Assembly: GCA_016218685.1 (NCBI GenBank)
Contig: JACRDD010000016.1
Location: 50,531-114,530, forward strand
From: Desulfobacterales bacterium
Lineage (GTDB): Bacteria > Desulfobacterota > Desulfobacteria > Desulfobacterales > Desulfosarcinaceae
DNA: 64,000 nt
Reading direction: 5' to 3'
Below, in pieces: positions 1-8,538 of the stretch. Position 1 is the stretch's first letter, and every line of letters starts with the position of its first letter. The translations under genes and the position numbers were made by a program. Below the pieces are notes generated by a model. The model saw only the letters and a list, made by a program, of their open reading frames with translations. It was not told the origin of the DNA and made no database searches.

Positions 1-1218
1 AAAGGCAAAGCCGGCCATCTCCTGGGTGTAGGTCTCGATGGCCCGGCCGATTCTTTCCGGCATCCCCAGGGAAAGTTCGGCTTCGATGGCCGGATCGCTC
101 TGGGGGACAACCCCCTTAAAGTATTTGTGCGCCATGGTGATGACGCGGGAGAAGAGGTTGCCCAGGTCGTTGGCCAGGTCGGAATTGATGCGCTGCACCA
201 GCGCCTCTTCGTTAAAGTTGGCGTCGAGCCCGAAGACCATTTCGCGCATCAGAAAGAAGCGAAAGGCATCGAGGCCATAGACGTTTTTCAATTGCAGCGG
301 TTCGACTACGTTGCCCAGGCTCTTGGACATCTTGCTCTGGGCCACGTTCCAGTAGCCGTGCACGTTCAGATGCCGGTAAACAGGCAAACCGGCGGCCTTG
401 AGCATGATGGGCCAATAGATGCCGTGGGGCTTGAGAATGTCCTTGGCCACGATGTGCTGAGCCACGGGCCAGAATTTATCGAAGCGCGCATCCTCGGGAT
501 ACCCCAGGGCGGAGACGTAGTTGAGCAGGGCATCGAACCACACATAGGTGACGTAATCTTTGTCGAAGGGCAGGGTGATGCCCCATTTGATCCGTGACTT
601 GGGCCGCGAAATGCAAAGGTCGTCCAGAGGTTCACGCAAAAAGGCCAGCACTTCGTTGCGGTAGCGTTCGGGCCGGATCATGTCCGGGTGCTGGCGGATG
701 TGGTCGATGAGCCACTGCTGGTATTGCCCCATCTTGAAAAAGTAATTGGACTCCTTGATCGTCTCCGGGGCGGTCTGATGGTCCGGGCATTTGCCGTCCA
801 CCAGCTCCCGATCGGCGTAAAAACGCTCGCAGCCGAAGCAGTATTTGCCTTCATACTCGCTGAAGTAAATATCGCCCTGGTCATAGATGCGTTGCAGGAT
901 CATCTGAACGACATTGCCATGGGCCGGATCGGTGGTGCGGATGAAATAATCGTTGGAGATATTCATTTGGGGCCACAATTCGCGGAACAGGGCGCTGATT
1001 TTGTCCACGTAGGCCCGCGGCGTAGTATTCTCCTTCTTGGCGGCCCGCATGATCTTGTCGCCATGCTCGTCGGTGCCGGTGAGAAAGAAGGTTTCATCGG
1101 TCACCATGCGGTGGTAACGATTGATCACGTCGGCGCAGATGGTGGTATAAGCGTGCCCCAGGTGGGGTTTGGCGTTCACATAGTAGATGGGGGTCGTTAT
1201 ATAAAATGGTTGTGGCAT
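1..1218 (-). CDS. metG: Methionyl-tRNA synthetase, 3' part outside the window
   Basis: Charges tRNA-Met with methionine in the cytoplasm. The first 406 codons are visible; the gene runs off the left edge. The protein opens MPQPFYITTPIYY, followed by the class I signature HLGH (HIGH variant) at about residues 20-23. A single zinc knuckle follows (CFGC, then KCPD about 12 residues later), and the KMSKS loop is intact around positions 321-336. The start at 1218 is preceded by AGGAG six bases upstream. It is the last visible gene of a minus-strand set ricT-metG-(outside), 41 bases after ricT. Linkage of metG with ricT and holB is common in bacteria. The catalytic core is complete; whether the C-terminal tRNA-binding domain is present cannot be seen. 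Confidence 0.96.
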   Translation of the reverse strand, partial: MPQPFYITTPIYYVNAKPHLGHAYTTICADVINRYHRMVTDETFFLTGTDEHGDKIMRAAKKENTTPRAYVDKISALFRELWPQMNISNDYFIRTTDPAHGNVVQMILQRIYDQGDIYFSEYEGKYCFGCERFYADRELVDGKCPDHQTAPETIKESNYFFKMGQYQQWLIDHIRQHPDMIRPERYRNEVLAFLREPLDDLCISRPKSRIKWGITLPFDKDYVTYVWFDALLNYVSALGYPEDARFDKFWPVAQHIVAKDILKPHGIYWPIMLKAAGLPVYRHLNVHGYWNVAQSKMSKSLGNVVEPLQLKNVYGLDAFRFFLMREMVFGLDANFNEEALVQRINSDLANDLGNLFSRVITMAHKYFKGVVPQSDPAIEAELSLGMPERIGRAIETYTQEMAGFAF

Positions 1219-1259
1219 GGCGACTCCTGATTTCTAAAGAATATTGAACACAGACAGAT

Positions 1260-2210
1260 TTACGGCTTGATGATTTCGTCCAGCCCCACCTCGACCTCGC
1301 GATCTTCCTCGACGCGCAGGGAGATGCGTTGGCGCAGGAAATTGAGGCGAACCACTTTGCCGGTATGCTCTTTTGTTTGCACCACTTTGCCCATGGCGGG
1401 AAACTGGGCGCGCAGCTCCTGGTACACCTGGTTCTCGAAAGTCAGGCAGCACATGAGTCGGCCGCACTGGCCCGATATCTTGGTCGGGTTGAGGGAGAGT
1501 CCCTGGTCCTTGGCCATGCGAATGGATACCGGGTCGAATTTTTCCATGAAGCTCGAACAGCAGAACTCCCGGCCGCAGCGTCCCAATCCGCCGCACATTT
1601 TGGCCTGGTTGCGGATGCCTACCTGGCGCATTTCGATGCGTACATGAAAATTTTTCACCAGTAATTTGACCAGTTGGCGAAAATCCACCCGGCCGTCGGC
1701 CGTGAAAAAGAAGGTCAGCCGGCTGGCGTCGAAGGTGGCCTCCACACTAAAAAGGTTCATCGGCAGGCCAAGCTCCTTGATGCGCGCCACGCAAAAGGCA
1801 TGTGCCTGTTTTTCCATCTCTTCGTTCTTCTGGCGCTGTTCAAAGTCTTCCGAAGTCGCCTTGCGAAACACCTTTTTGAGCTGCCTGCCCGGCTTTTCGC
1901 TGGGTTCTTCCGGGTGCATCTCTTTCAGGGGTTCGAGCCGTTCCGGTGAAGCGTCCTCGAACGCCTGGGGTTCGGGCAGGTGGCTATCCTCGTTCGTTCC
2001 CGGGACGTCATCCGTCTGGGCAATTGGTTCGGCCGTCTCTGCGGGTGACGGCGCATCCTGAGGCGACGGCAATTGAGCCACCGTGCCAAAACCCAATCCC
2101 TGTTCAGTCTCGACAATTACGGCATCGCCTAATTGCAATACATAAGCGCCGCAATCGAAATCGTATATTTTACCACCCGATTTGAATCTTATGCCTACAG
2201 TTTTTCCCAT
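1260..2210 (-). CDS. ricT: PSP1-domain protein RicT/YaaT
   Basis: 316 residues. The family is best known from Bacillus RicT (YaaT), part of the RicAFT complex that carries Fe-S clusters and promotes RNase Y-dependent mRNA maturation. The PSP1 domain lies in about residues 120-310. It contains the typical cysteine cluster CGGLGRCGREFCC followed by GQCGRLMCC, which fits metal or Fe-S binding. The N-terminal 50 residues (opening MGKTVGIRFKSGG) form a small beta domain, followed by an acidic, Pro/Glu-rich linker at about 50-110 that is longer than in Firmicute proteins. It lies 33 bases after holB and 41 before metG. RicA and RicF homologues are not in this window, so a Bacillus-like complex is not implied. 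The family call is firm; the role is by analogy. Confidence 0.88.
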   Translation of the reverse strand: MGKTVGIRFKSGGKIYDFDCGAYVLQLGDAVIVETEQGLGFGTVAQLPSPQDAPSPAETAEPIAQTDDVPGTNEDSHLPEPQAFEDASPERLEPLKEMHPEEPSEKPGRQLKKVFRKATSEDFEQRQKNEEMEKQAHAFCVARIKELGLPMNLFSVEATFDASRLTFFFTADGRVDFRQLVKLLVKNFHVRIEMRQVGIRNQAKMCGGLGRCGREFCCSSFMEKFDPVSIRMAKDQGLSLNPTKISGQCGRLMCCLTFENQVYQELRAQFPAMGKVVQTKEHTGKVVRLNFLRQRISLRVEEDREVEVGLDEIIKP

Positions 2211-2243
2211 AAAGTTACCAATCGTACCGCCTCGCGCAATTTT

Positions 2244-3293
2244 TCAGGCGGCTAGTATTTCCGTCATTTGCAAGGCCATCACGTCCAAAGTTAATCTTAA
2301 GTTGCCATTGGCCGCAATACATTTTTGAGCGTGTTCCAGTGCCTCCCAAAGGGCCGATAGTTGGTTTTCGCTGAGGCTCGACCGGGCCCCGGCAAGCAGT
2401 TCATCGCACTGTCCATTCATCATCACATACCCCGGAGCATATGGCCAGATGCTTAAGTCCCTTATCCATCCCTTGAGCAATTCCAAATCGTTCTCGATGC
2501 TCTCCTTGCATTGGGCCAGGCGCGCGGCAAAAGCCAGGGAGACGGTGGCCGAACGGGCTTTTAGAAGCTGGGGTCGATCCAGCCCCGAAGCCTGCAACAT
2601 CCAATCGCGGCGTGTACGCCACCCCGCCTCGGACAAGCGCAACGCTCTGGTGACGCTGCCGTCCGCCAATTGAGCCAAAGCGCGCGCCTGCTCAGCCGCC
2701 ATGCCATGCTCTCTTTTCAGCAGGTCGGATAGTTCATCGAAGTTCAACGGACTGAAGCGGATATGCCGACACCGCGAGGAAATGGTGGGCAGCAAATCCG
2801 TGCGTTGGGCGGCCGTCAAAATCAAAATGGTGTCCGCTGGCGGTTCTTCCAATACTTTCAATAGCGCGTTTCCGGCCTCCTGGTTCATCGTCTGGGCATC
2901 GGTCAATATGACCACGCGGCGGCGCATGCCGAAAGGCTTCATGGCCAGTACTCCCAGAAGGTTGCGTATCTGATCGATGCGCAGCATCCCTTTGCGGGGG
3001 CCGATTTCAATGGTATCCGGATGGGTGCCTGCCACGATCTGATGGCAGGTTCGGCACCGTCCGCACGGCCGTGTGACCTCATGAGGGCCTTCCTTGATCG
3101 CCGACTGGGGTGCGCCGCAGTGAAGCGCCATGGCAAAACGTCGCGCCAAGGTGCGCTTGCCGATGCCCTCGGTGCCCGTGAAGAGCATGGCATGGGGGAT
3201 GGACCCGGAAGAGATGAAATGCCGCAGGATGCGTAGCGGCAATTGCTGTCCGGCAATGCCATCGAAACCTTGCATGGCCTGACTATGTGACAT
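2244..3293 (-). CDS. holB: DNA polymerase III delta-prime subunit
   Basis: 349 residues, the usual size for the clamp-loader delta-prime subunit, an AAA+ protein that helps load the beta clamp at the replication fork. Visible features are a P-loop GTEGIGKRT (about 40-48), the zinc module CGRCRTCHQ (about 97-105), the sensor stretch GNALLKVLEEPP, and an SSRCRH motif corresponding to the SRC region. The start at 3293 follows AGGCGGG in the upstream sequence. The next gene is ricT, 33 bases on. holB-ricT adjacency is conserved in many phyla and supports both calls. Confidence 0.93.
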   Translation of the reverse strand: MSHSQAMQGFDGIAGQQLPLRILRHFISSGSIPHAMLFTGTEGIGKRTLARRFAMALHCGAPQSAIKEGPHEVTRPCGRCRTCHQIVAGTHPDTIEIGPRKGMLRIDQIRNLLGVLAMKPFGMRRRVVILTDAQTMNQEAGNALLKVLEEPPADTILILTAAQRTDLLPTISSRCRHIRFSPLNFDELSDLLKREHGMAAEQARALAQLADGSVTRALRLSEAGWRTRRDWMLQASGLDRPQLLKARSATVSLAFAARLAQCKESIENDLELLKGWIRDLSIWPYAPGYVMMNGQCDELLAGARSSLSENQLSALWEALEHAQKCIAANGNLRLTLDVMALQMTEILAA

Positions 3294-3379
3294 TTGCCCG
3301 CCTGCCCGGCATCTTTGTCGGCAAAGATCCGTTTTCGGAATTCTTGGAAGCCGGCTTTAGAACGGCACGTTGCGGCCAA

Positions 3380-3655
3380 TTACGCATCGACACGATCTTT
3401 GAGCTCTTTGCCCGATTTGAAAAATGGGAGCTTTTTGGGACCGATCGTCACTTTAGCGCCGGTCTTCGGGTTGCGCCCCACATAGCTTTTATAAGTTTTC
3501 ACATAGAAGCTGCACAAGCCTCGGATTTCTACGCGCTCGCCCTTGGCCATGGCGTCGGTCATGCTATCGAAGAAGATCTCAACTATTTTTGCGGCTTCGT
3601 TTTTGGAGATATCCGTTTTGTCCTTCAGCGCAGAGATAAGTTCAAGTTTGTTCAT
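3380..3655 (-). CDS. HU/IHF family DNA-binding protein
   Basis: 91 residues, the normal length for HU or IHF subunits, which bend DNA and shape the nucleoid. The fold is recognisable: MNKLELISALKDKT for the N-terminal helices, EIRGLCSFYVK for the beta core, and GRNPKTGAKVTIG for the flexible arm with the conserved intercalating proline in RNPKTG. A longer in-frame opening exists upstream, but the ATG at 3655 has an excellent AAGGAGG eight bases ahead and matches the family start. A sigma-70-like promoter (3707-3736) sits upstream, suggesting its own transcript. Sequence alone does not separate HU from IHF-alpha or IHF-beta, so no symbol is given. Confidence 0.92.
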   Translation of the reverse strand: MNKLELISALKDKTDISKNEAAKIVEIFFDSMTDAMAKGERVEIRGLCSFYVKTYKSYVGRNPKTGAKVTIGPKKLPFFKSGKELKDRVDA

Positions 3656-3706
3656 GGCCCCTCCTTCCATCCATCCATGGGCATCGCCTTGGGCTTTGGA
3701 AGCTCT

Positions 3707-3736
3707 GCTATAAGATGGAAGTGTATACAAAGTCAA
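3707..3736 (-). promoter_or_regulatory. Candidate sigma-70 promoter for the HU/IHF gene
   Basis: Read on the minus strand: TTGACT (3736-3731), an 18-base spacer, then TATAGC (3712-3707). The start codon at 3655 lies about 45 bases beyond the expected transcription start. Matches are 5/6 at -35 and 4/6 at -10. Confidence 0.45.
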
Positions 3737-3777
3737 GGAGTTATCCGAGATCAGGGCCTTTTCGGAACCAGGAGCCT

Positions 3778-4305
3778 TCACGCCGGGATAGCGGGGGGGC
3801 GCTCCACATCCTCGGCATTGATCTCCACCGCGGCGAATTGTCCCAGAGCCTCGATGAAAACGATGACCCGATCTAGACCCTGGTAGCGCTCGAAGATGCC
3901 GATGACGCCGGCAAAGGGGCCATTGACCACCACCACCCGATCCCCTTTTGTAAAAAAGGTGCCGGTGATGATGGGCTGATCGGTGGCCACCATGATTTGC
4001 AGCGACGCGATCGTCTCGTCGGGAACGCTTATGGGGCCGTGCTTGTCGCCAATGAGCTTGACGGCGCCTACGGTCTTGACGATTTCCAGATGATGATGGG
4101 GGTGAAGGTCGCTGTGCACGAAAAGGTATCCGGGAAAAAGGGGCACCCGGATCATCTTCTTGCGGTCTTTACGTCGGCTGGGAACAATGATTTTCGGAAG
4201 AAAAACCTCCACGGTTTTTTTCTGAAGCTGTTCATGCACTACACTTTCGGACCGGCTTTTGGTGTGCAGGACATACCAGGCCGGTATCAGTTTATCGCTC
4301 GCCAT
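3778..4305 (-). CDS. NusG-family specialised transcription antiterminator (RfaH/UpxY/LoaP-like)
   Basis: 175 residues with a NusG N-terminal domain (opening WYVLHTKSRSE, with LFPGYLFVH around residue 60) and a C-terminal KOW-like segment, FTKGDRVVVVNGPFAGVIG. NusG paralogues bind RNA polymerase and suppress termination in selected operons, often long polysaccharide clusters. This is not the core nusG: there is no secE or L11 gene next to it, and the WYVLHTK opening is typical of specialised paralogues. The ATG at 4305 has AGG six bases upstream. The gene is followed by the HU/IHF gene and preceded by lptD. Targets are unknown; the sugar genes at 30-32 kb are one possibility, by inference only. 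Confidence 0.85.
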   Translation of the reverse strand: MASDKLIPAWYVLHTKSRSESVVHEQLQKKTVEVFLPKIIVPSRRKDRKKMIRVPLFPGYLFVHSDLHPHHHLEIVKTVGAVKLIGDKHGPISVPDETIASLQIMVATDQPIITGTFFTKGDRVVVVNGPFAGVIGIFERYQGLDRVIVFIEALGQFAAVEINAEDVERPPAIPA

Positions 4306-4402
4306 CGTAACCTATCCGATTGAAATCCAATTGAAATAAAATTGATCGTGCCGGGCGGCGCTTCAAAACCAGGCCTCTTGCTCGGCGGCGTTAAAAAACT
4401 TT

Positions 4403-4431
4403 CATAGACCTGAAAAACAAGCGCAAGTCAA
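4403..4431 (-). promoter_or_regulatory. Weak candidate promoter for the NusG paralogue
   Basis: Minus-strand TTGACT (4431-4426), a 17-base spacer and TCTATG (4408-4403). The -35 box is good and the -10 box is poor (3/6). It sits about 100 bases upstream of the start at 4305 in an AT-rich gap after lptD. Confidence 0.3.
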
Positions 4432-4462
4432 ACTTTTTTCCCTAGGACCACGCGTTGAGTGC

Positions 4463-6718
4463 CTATTGGCCGAAAGTACCCAGGCCGTTGAGATGAATCA
4501 TGAAGGAGATGCTGCGGTTCTGCTCTTCCTCCTCTTTGAAATCCAGATCCAGGCCCCAGCATTGACGGCGATAAAGGATGCCCACACCGGTTTCGATCAG
4601 GGTCTGGGTTTCAATGTTGCGTTCATAATTGCCCCGCAGACCAAACGCCTGGGTCAGTCTGAGCAGACCGGCCAGGCGGATGCTCTCCACCCCTCTGACT
4701 TCCTCTTCGGGATCTTCCCGGGTGTAGCGATAACCGACGCTGAGGAGGTCGCCGCGCAGGTCCCACAGCCTCAGGGTCGCATTGTAACCATAAAAATGGC
4801 TGTCGTAGGGTCGCCACAACGCATCGGCGTCCAGCCAGATATAGCGTCCGGGCGTGAGGTCCAGTTCGGCCAAAAGATCGGAAAAGGGTCTGGGGTCATC
4901 CTCTTTATGCTTGTCGATATCGAAGCTCTCGGCCAGCTTGAAGCGCATCAAGGGATTGTAGAGGACGTCAGGACCCTTGGCATCCACCGGCCGGGGCTTG
5001 CGTGCGACCAGGGTATTGGTCAGGGCGAACGTAATGAGGTTCCGGGCTTCGATTTCATCCAGTTCGTCGAAGTCGAACTGGGCGGTGTCATCCTGGTCTT
5101 GTTCGGGGATATACTCATAGATTAACTGGGGCTTAATCCCATGTTTGAGCCGGTCGTAACCGGCGGTATCCATGTCGAAAACCCGGTAAAAAGCGGTGCT
5201 GGTGTCGAGCTTGAGGTCGTAGATGGAGCGATAGTAATCGTTGCGATCGTCCTCCGGGTCGGTTCCCCATTCATCGATGTGCCAGGCGGTCTGGCGGAGG
5301 CCGGCCGATGGCTCGACAAACACTCCGTTGAAAAATCGGGTGGGGTAGTAAACCCGCGGATAAAGGTCGGCGCGTTGTCCGCGCGTGCCCTCCTCGCGGT
5401 AAAAGTTGGTGTAACTGGTGAGCAGATTGAAATAAACAGGGGTTCCGAGAATTTTCTGTTTGGCGCCATCCAAGGTGAGTTCGGGAAGGTCTTGCAAGGT
5501 GTCGTCGGCTGCCCCGCTGCGACGTTTGGTCACATCGTCGTACCAGCGGGCATCGGCATTGAAGGCGTAACGGTTCCAGAGGCGATTGACGTTCAACTGA
5601 TTTTTACGAACGGGATCGTTATAATCGTCGATGTCGCGGCCGAAGGTGTCCAGAAAATAGTCCCGGGTTTGATCGAAGCCGTTCACCCCGTCTTGAAACT
5701 CTTTGAGGTAATCCTGGTCGCTGACCACGTCCAAATCGAGTTTGGCGGTCATGCCCGCGGGCAGCTCCTGGTCTATTTTGGTCCGCACCCAGTATCGATC
5801 CGTATTTGTTCGCAAATATCCATCGTCAGTGTACCCCCATTGCGCGCTGTTCTCTGCTTGGCCGTCATCCACCTTGCGGTCTTCGAAACCGTCGGCCATC
5901 AAGGTCCCCATGGATGCGTCGCTGGCCGCGTAGCGATACTCGCCGCCTAAACGCGTGCCGCGTTTGGACATGTAATGGGCGAAAAAGGTGGCGTCCGTGC
6001 TGTCGTTGATGGCCCAGAAAACGGGTTGCTGGTATTCGGTGCCCCTTCGGTCGGAAAGACCGAACTCGGGGGTCAACAGCCCCGATTGGCGTTTCAATTT
6101 GATCGGAAAGGCCAGATATGGCGTGTAAATCAGGGGTAATTTCTTAGCCCACAGGGCGGCATGGGTGGCAAAACCATACCCCTCAATGGTCACCTCCAGG
6201 TCTTTGCTGGTAATATGCCAATCAGGATTCGGGCCATCGCAACTGGTGAGCGTGGCATCCTGGACATGATAGCTCTGGGGGCCGGTTTTTTCAATTTCTT
6301 GGCCCGTCACGTAGAAATGGTTTTCGGATAAAAAGACCGATCCTTCGGTGAGTCGTCCGGTCTCGTCATCCAGGTGCATCTGCATCTTTTTCCCGGTGAG
6401 CGTGTCCTTGCCTGAAACCAGCCGCACGTTCCCCTCGGCCCATGCCTGGCGGCTGGATTGATTGAGGCGGATCATATCGGCGGTCAAGGTGCGGCCTTCC
6501 CGAATCACCTTCACATTGCCTTCCGCCAGATATTCATCACTCTCCGGATCGTAAGTTACCCGGTCGGCATTGACTTGCCATGCTTTGGGAGGCAAGGGCG
6601 CCTCTGTTTCGGCCGCATGCGCGATGGGCACCCATGCGGTCAGCCAAAAACAGATCCAAGTGCAAAACAGCAGGGGCAGTATTTGGGGGCCATGCTTGGA
6701 GAACTTGGGCGGGTGCAT
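4463..6718 (-). CDS. lptD: LPS-assembly protein LptD (OstA)
   Basis: Outer-membrane beta-barrel that, with LptE, inserts lipopolysaccharide into the outer leaflet. From the ATG at 6718 the product is 751 residues. A signal peptide occupies about 1-35 (cleavage near AHA/AET). The periplasmic OstA/LptA-like jellyroll is at about 48-150 (VTYDPESDEYLAEGNV repeats), and a long aromatic-rich barrel follows, ending in strand-like segments. Only two cysteines remain in the mature part, near 160 and 720, which matches the conserved inter-domain disulfide pair. An in-frame GTG 42 bases upstream is possible, but the ATG has AAGGAG upstream and gives a normal signal peptide. It stands alone, divergent from surE. 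Confidence 0.95.
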   Translation of the reverse strand: MHPPKFSKHGPQILPLLFCTWICFWLTAWVPIAHAAETEAPLPPKAWQVNADRVTYDPESDEYLAEGNVKVIREGRTLTADMIRLNQSSRQAWAEGNVRLVSGKDTLTGKKMQMHLDDETGRLTEGSVFLSENHFYVTGQEIEKTGPQSYHVQDATLTSCDGPNPDWHITSKDLEVTIEGYGFATHAALWAKKLPLIYTPYLAFPIKLKRQSGLLTPEFGLSDRRGTEYQQPVFWAINDSTDATFFAHYMSKRGTRLGGEYRYAASDASMGTLMADGFEDRKVDDGQAENSAQWGYTDDGYLRTNTDRYWVRTKIDQELPAGMTAKLDLDVVSDQDYLKEFQDGVNGFDQTRDYFLDTFGRDIDDYNDPVRKNQLNVNRLWNRYAFNADARWYDDVTKRRSGAADDTLQDLPELTLDGAKQKILGTPVYFNLLTSYTNFYREEGTRGQRADLYPRVYYPTRFFNGVFVEPSAGLRQTAWHIDEWGTDPEDDRNDYYRSIYDLKLDTSTAFYRVFDMDTAGYDRLKHGIKPQLIYEYIPEQDQDDTAQFDFDELDEIEARNLITFALTNTLVARKPRPVDAKGPDVLYNPLMRFKLAESFDIDKHKEDDPRPFSDLLAELDLTPGRYIWLDADALWRPYDSHFYGYNATLRLWDLRGDLLSVGYRYTREDPEEEVRGVESIRLAGLLRLTQAFGLRGNYERNIETQTLIETGVGILYRRQCWGLDLDFKEEEEQNRSISFMIHLNGLGTFGQ

Positions 6719-6875
6719 GCCGGACTTCAAGCTCCTTGAGGGTCTTCGGTCCGGGCACACTTTGCCATGCCCGGGGCAGATGGCGACTGTAGCTTCAGGG
6801 TGATGTCGGATGGCGTCAAAAAGAAACCTTTCGCCGGATGGCCGGTTAATCCACTTGCCTCCGATGAAATTTTTC

Positions 6876-6905
6876 TTTATAGAGCTAGAAACATTGAAAA
6901 ATCAA
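6876..6905 (-). promoter_or_regulatory. Candidate sigma-70 promoter for lptD
   Basis: Minus strand: TTGATT (6905-6900), an 18-base spacer and TATAAA (6881-6876). It would give a leader of about 150 bases before the lptD start. Confidence 0.42.
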
Positions 6906-6968
6906 TGAACATTTGGCAAGATTGCCCGCCTTGCTTACACAGCGGCAGACCCATGATTCGGAAAGCGC

Positions 6969-7751
6969 ATGGACGTATCGCAAGCACCCCTGACCATTTT
7001 GCTGACCAATGACGATGGCATTCATGCGCCGGGTCTGTGGGCCCTACATCGTGCCTTGAAATCCGAGCACCACGCGATCGTGGTGGCGCCGGAGCGCGAG
7101 CGCAGCGCAGTGGGCCATGGCATTACGTTGCACAAGCCACTGCGGGCCTATAAGGTCACGCTCAATGCCGGCGAAGAGGGCTGGGCCGTGACCGGCACGC
7201 CGGCCGATTGCGTCAAATTGTCCATGGTGGAGCTGCTCGAACAGCGGCCCGATCTGGTGATATCGGGGATCAACCCGGGCGCCAACGTCGGGGTCAATCT
7301 CAACTATTCCGGCACCGTGGCTGCGGCCAAGGAAGCGGCTCTATACGGTGTGCCGGCCCTGGCGGTTTCAGTCCAAAGCAGCGAGGACCCCCATTTCGAT
7401 GATGCCGCCGGTTTCGTGGCCCGGCTGGTACCCATGGTGCGCGATAAGGGCTTGCCGTCGGGGGTTTTTCTCAATATCAATATACCTAATCTGCCGATGG
7501 AAGCCGTGGCCGGGGTCAAGATCACGCGCCAGGGATGCGATCTATATGATGAATATTTCGAAAAGCGCCGCGACCCGCGCAACCGTGTTTACTATTGGCA
7601 GGGTTATGAATCCCAACCCACTTACACCCAGGATAATGCGGATGGCGCAGTGCTGGCCCAAAAATTCATCACCATAACGCCGGTTCGTTGTGACATGACC
7701 GATTACAGCATGATGGAACAATTGCACGCGTGGGAGCTTAAAAAGGAATAG
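6969..7751 (+). CDS. surE: 5'-nucleotidase SurE
   Basis: 260 residues. SurE is a metal-dependent phosphatase acting on nucleoside 5'-monophosphates and short polyphosphate. The metal-binding opening ILLTNDDGIHAPG is at about 9-21, followed by APERERSAVGHGITL, the TGTPADCVKL motif and SGINPGANVG, all family signatures. The ATG at 6969 follows a GGAAAG. A response-regulator-like gene begins about 35 bases after the stop. In many proteobacteria surE sits with pcm and rpoS; neither is here. Confidence 0.95.
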   Translation: MDVSQAPLTILLTNDDGIHAPGLWALHRALKSEHHAIVVAPERERSAVGHGITLHKPLRAYKVTLNAGEEGWAVTGTPADCVKLSMVELLEQRPDLVISGINPGANVGVNLNYSGTVAAAKEAALYGVPALAVSVQSSEDPHFDDAAGFVARLVPMVRDKGLPSGVFLNINIPNLPMEAVAGVKITRQGCDLYDEYFEKRRDPRNRVYYWQGYESQPTYTQDNADGAVLAQKFITITPVRCDMTDYSMMEQLHAWELKKE

Positions 7752-7786
7752 CGGTGCGCTCACAAGCCGCAACTCATGGGGACAGC

Positions 7787-8512
7787 ATGGCGAAAAAAAA
7801 GCTGAAGCAAACTCCGCCTCCGGCACCACCACCGGAGAAGCCGTCGAAGATCATGATCGTCGAGGATGACCAGATCAGTCGGGAATTCGTGCGCAATATG
7901 CTCCTCGATGACGGCTACGAAACCTGCATGGCCAAAGATGGACAGCATTGCATCGATACGGTGCGGGAATGCCTGCCGGACTTGGTTCTCATGGATGTCT
8001 CGATGCCGGCCATGGACGGCATCGAGGCCTGCAAGCGGCTCAAAGCCGATGGGGATTGCAAGAATATTCCGGTCATCTTCGTCACCGGCAACAACGATGA
8101 TGAAACCTTGCAAGCGGCCTTTGACGCCGGCGGCAGTGACTATGTGCTCAAGCCGGCCGGCCGCGTGGAACTGCTGGCCCGGGTGCGCACGGCCCTGGCC
8201 CAGCGCCGCATGAGTCGCAAGCTGGCGGAAGAAGAAAAGCTCAAAGGCGTTCTGGAGACCGCCGGAGGGGTTTGCCATGAACTGAACCAGCCGCTCCAGT
8301 ATGTATTGGGGGCTGTGCAACTGCTCATGCTCGATGTCTCGCCCGACAGCCCCATTTACGCCAACCTTGACAACATCCGCGCGCGCATCGAACAGATGGG
8401 CGAAATCACCCGCAAGCTGGCCGAGATTACCCATTTCCGTACTCGGAAATATGTTGGGGGCAAGGAGATCATCGATATCGACCAGTCGGTGGCCGGCCCT
8501 TCCGAAGAATAG
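7787..8512 (+). CDS. Receiver domain joined to a histidine-kinase dimerisation domain, no ATPase domain
   Basis: 241 residues from the ATG at 7787; a GTG 33 bases upstream is also in frame. After a Pro-rich N-terminus, a receiver domain spans about 22-140 (MIVEDD acidic pocket, phospho-Asp in LVLMDVSMP, Thr in FVTGNN, Lys in LKPAG). It is followed by a HisKA/DHp-like hairpin with an H-box, GGVCHELNQPL, at about 166-176. The protein then stops about 65 residues later; no N, G1 or G2 boxes of an HATPase domain are present. It could be a phosphotransfer protein, a histidine donor phosphorylated in trans, or a dimer-forming regulator. The stop is followed 26 bases later by the YhaM-like gene, so the two are probably co-transcribed. 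Confidence 0.8.
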   Translation: MAKKKLKQTPPPAPPPEKPSKIMIVEDDQISREFVRNMLLDDGYETCMAKDGQHCIDTVRECLPDLVLMDVSMPAMDGIEACKRLKADGDCKNIPVIFVTGNNDDETLQAAFDAGGSDYVLKPAGRVELLARVRTALAQRRMSRKLAEEEKLKGVLETAGGVCHELNQPLQYVLGAVQLLMLDVSPDSPIYANLDNIRARIEQMGEITRKLAEITHFRTRKYVGGKEIIDIDQSVAGPSEE

Positions 8513-8538
8513 CTTTACCCAAAAAGAGAAGCCACCGA

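Noticed and set aside
3311..3328. Perfect 7-bp hairpin ATCTTTG-TCGG-CAAAGAT between the HU/IHF and holB genes
   Set aside because: No T tract follows on either strand, so it is not supported as a terminator.
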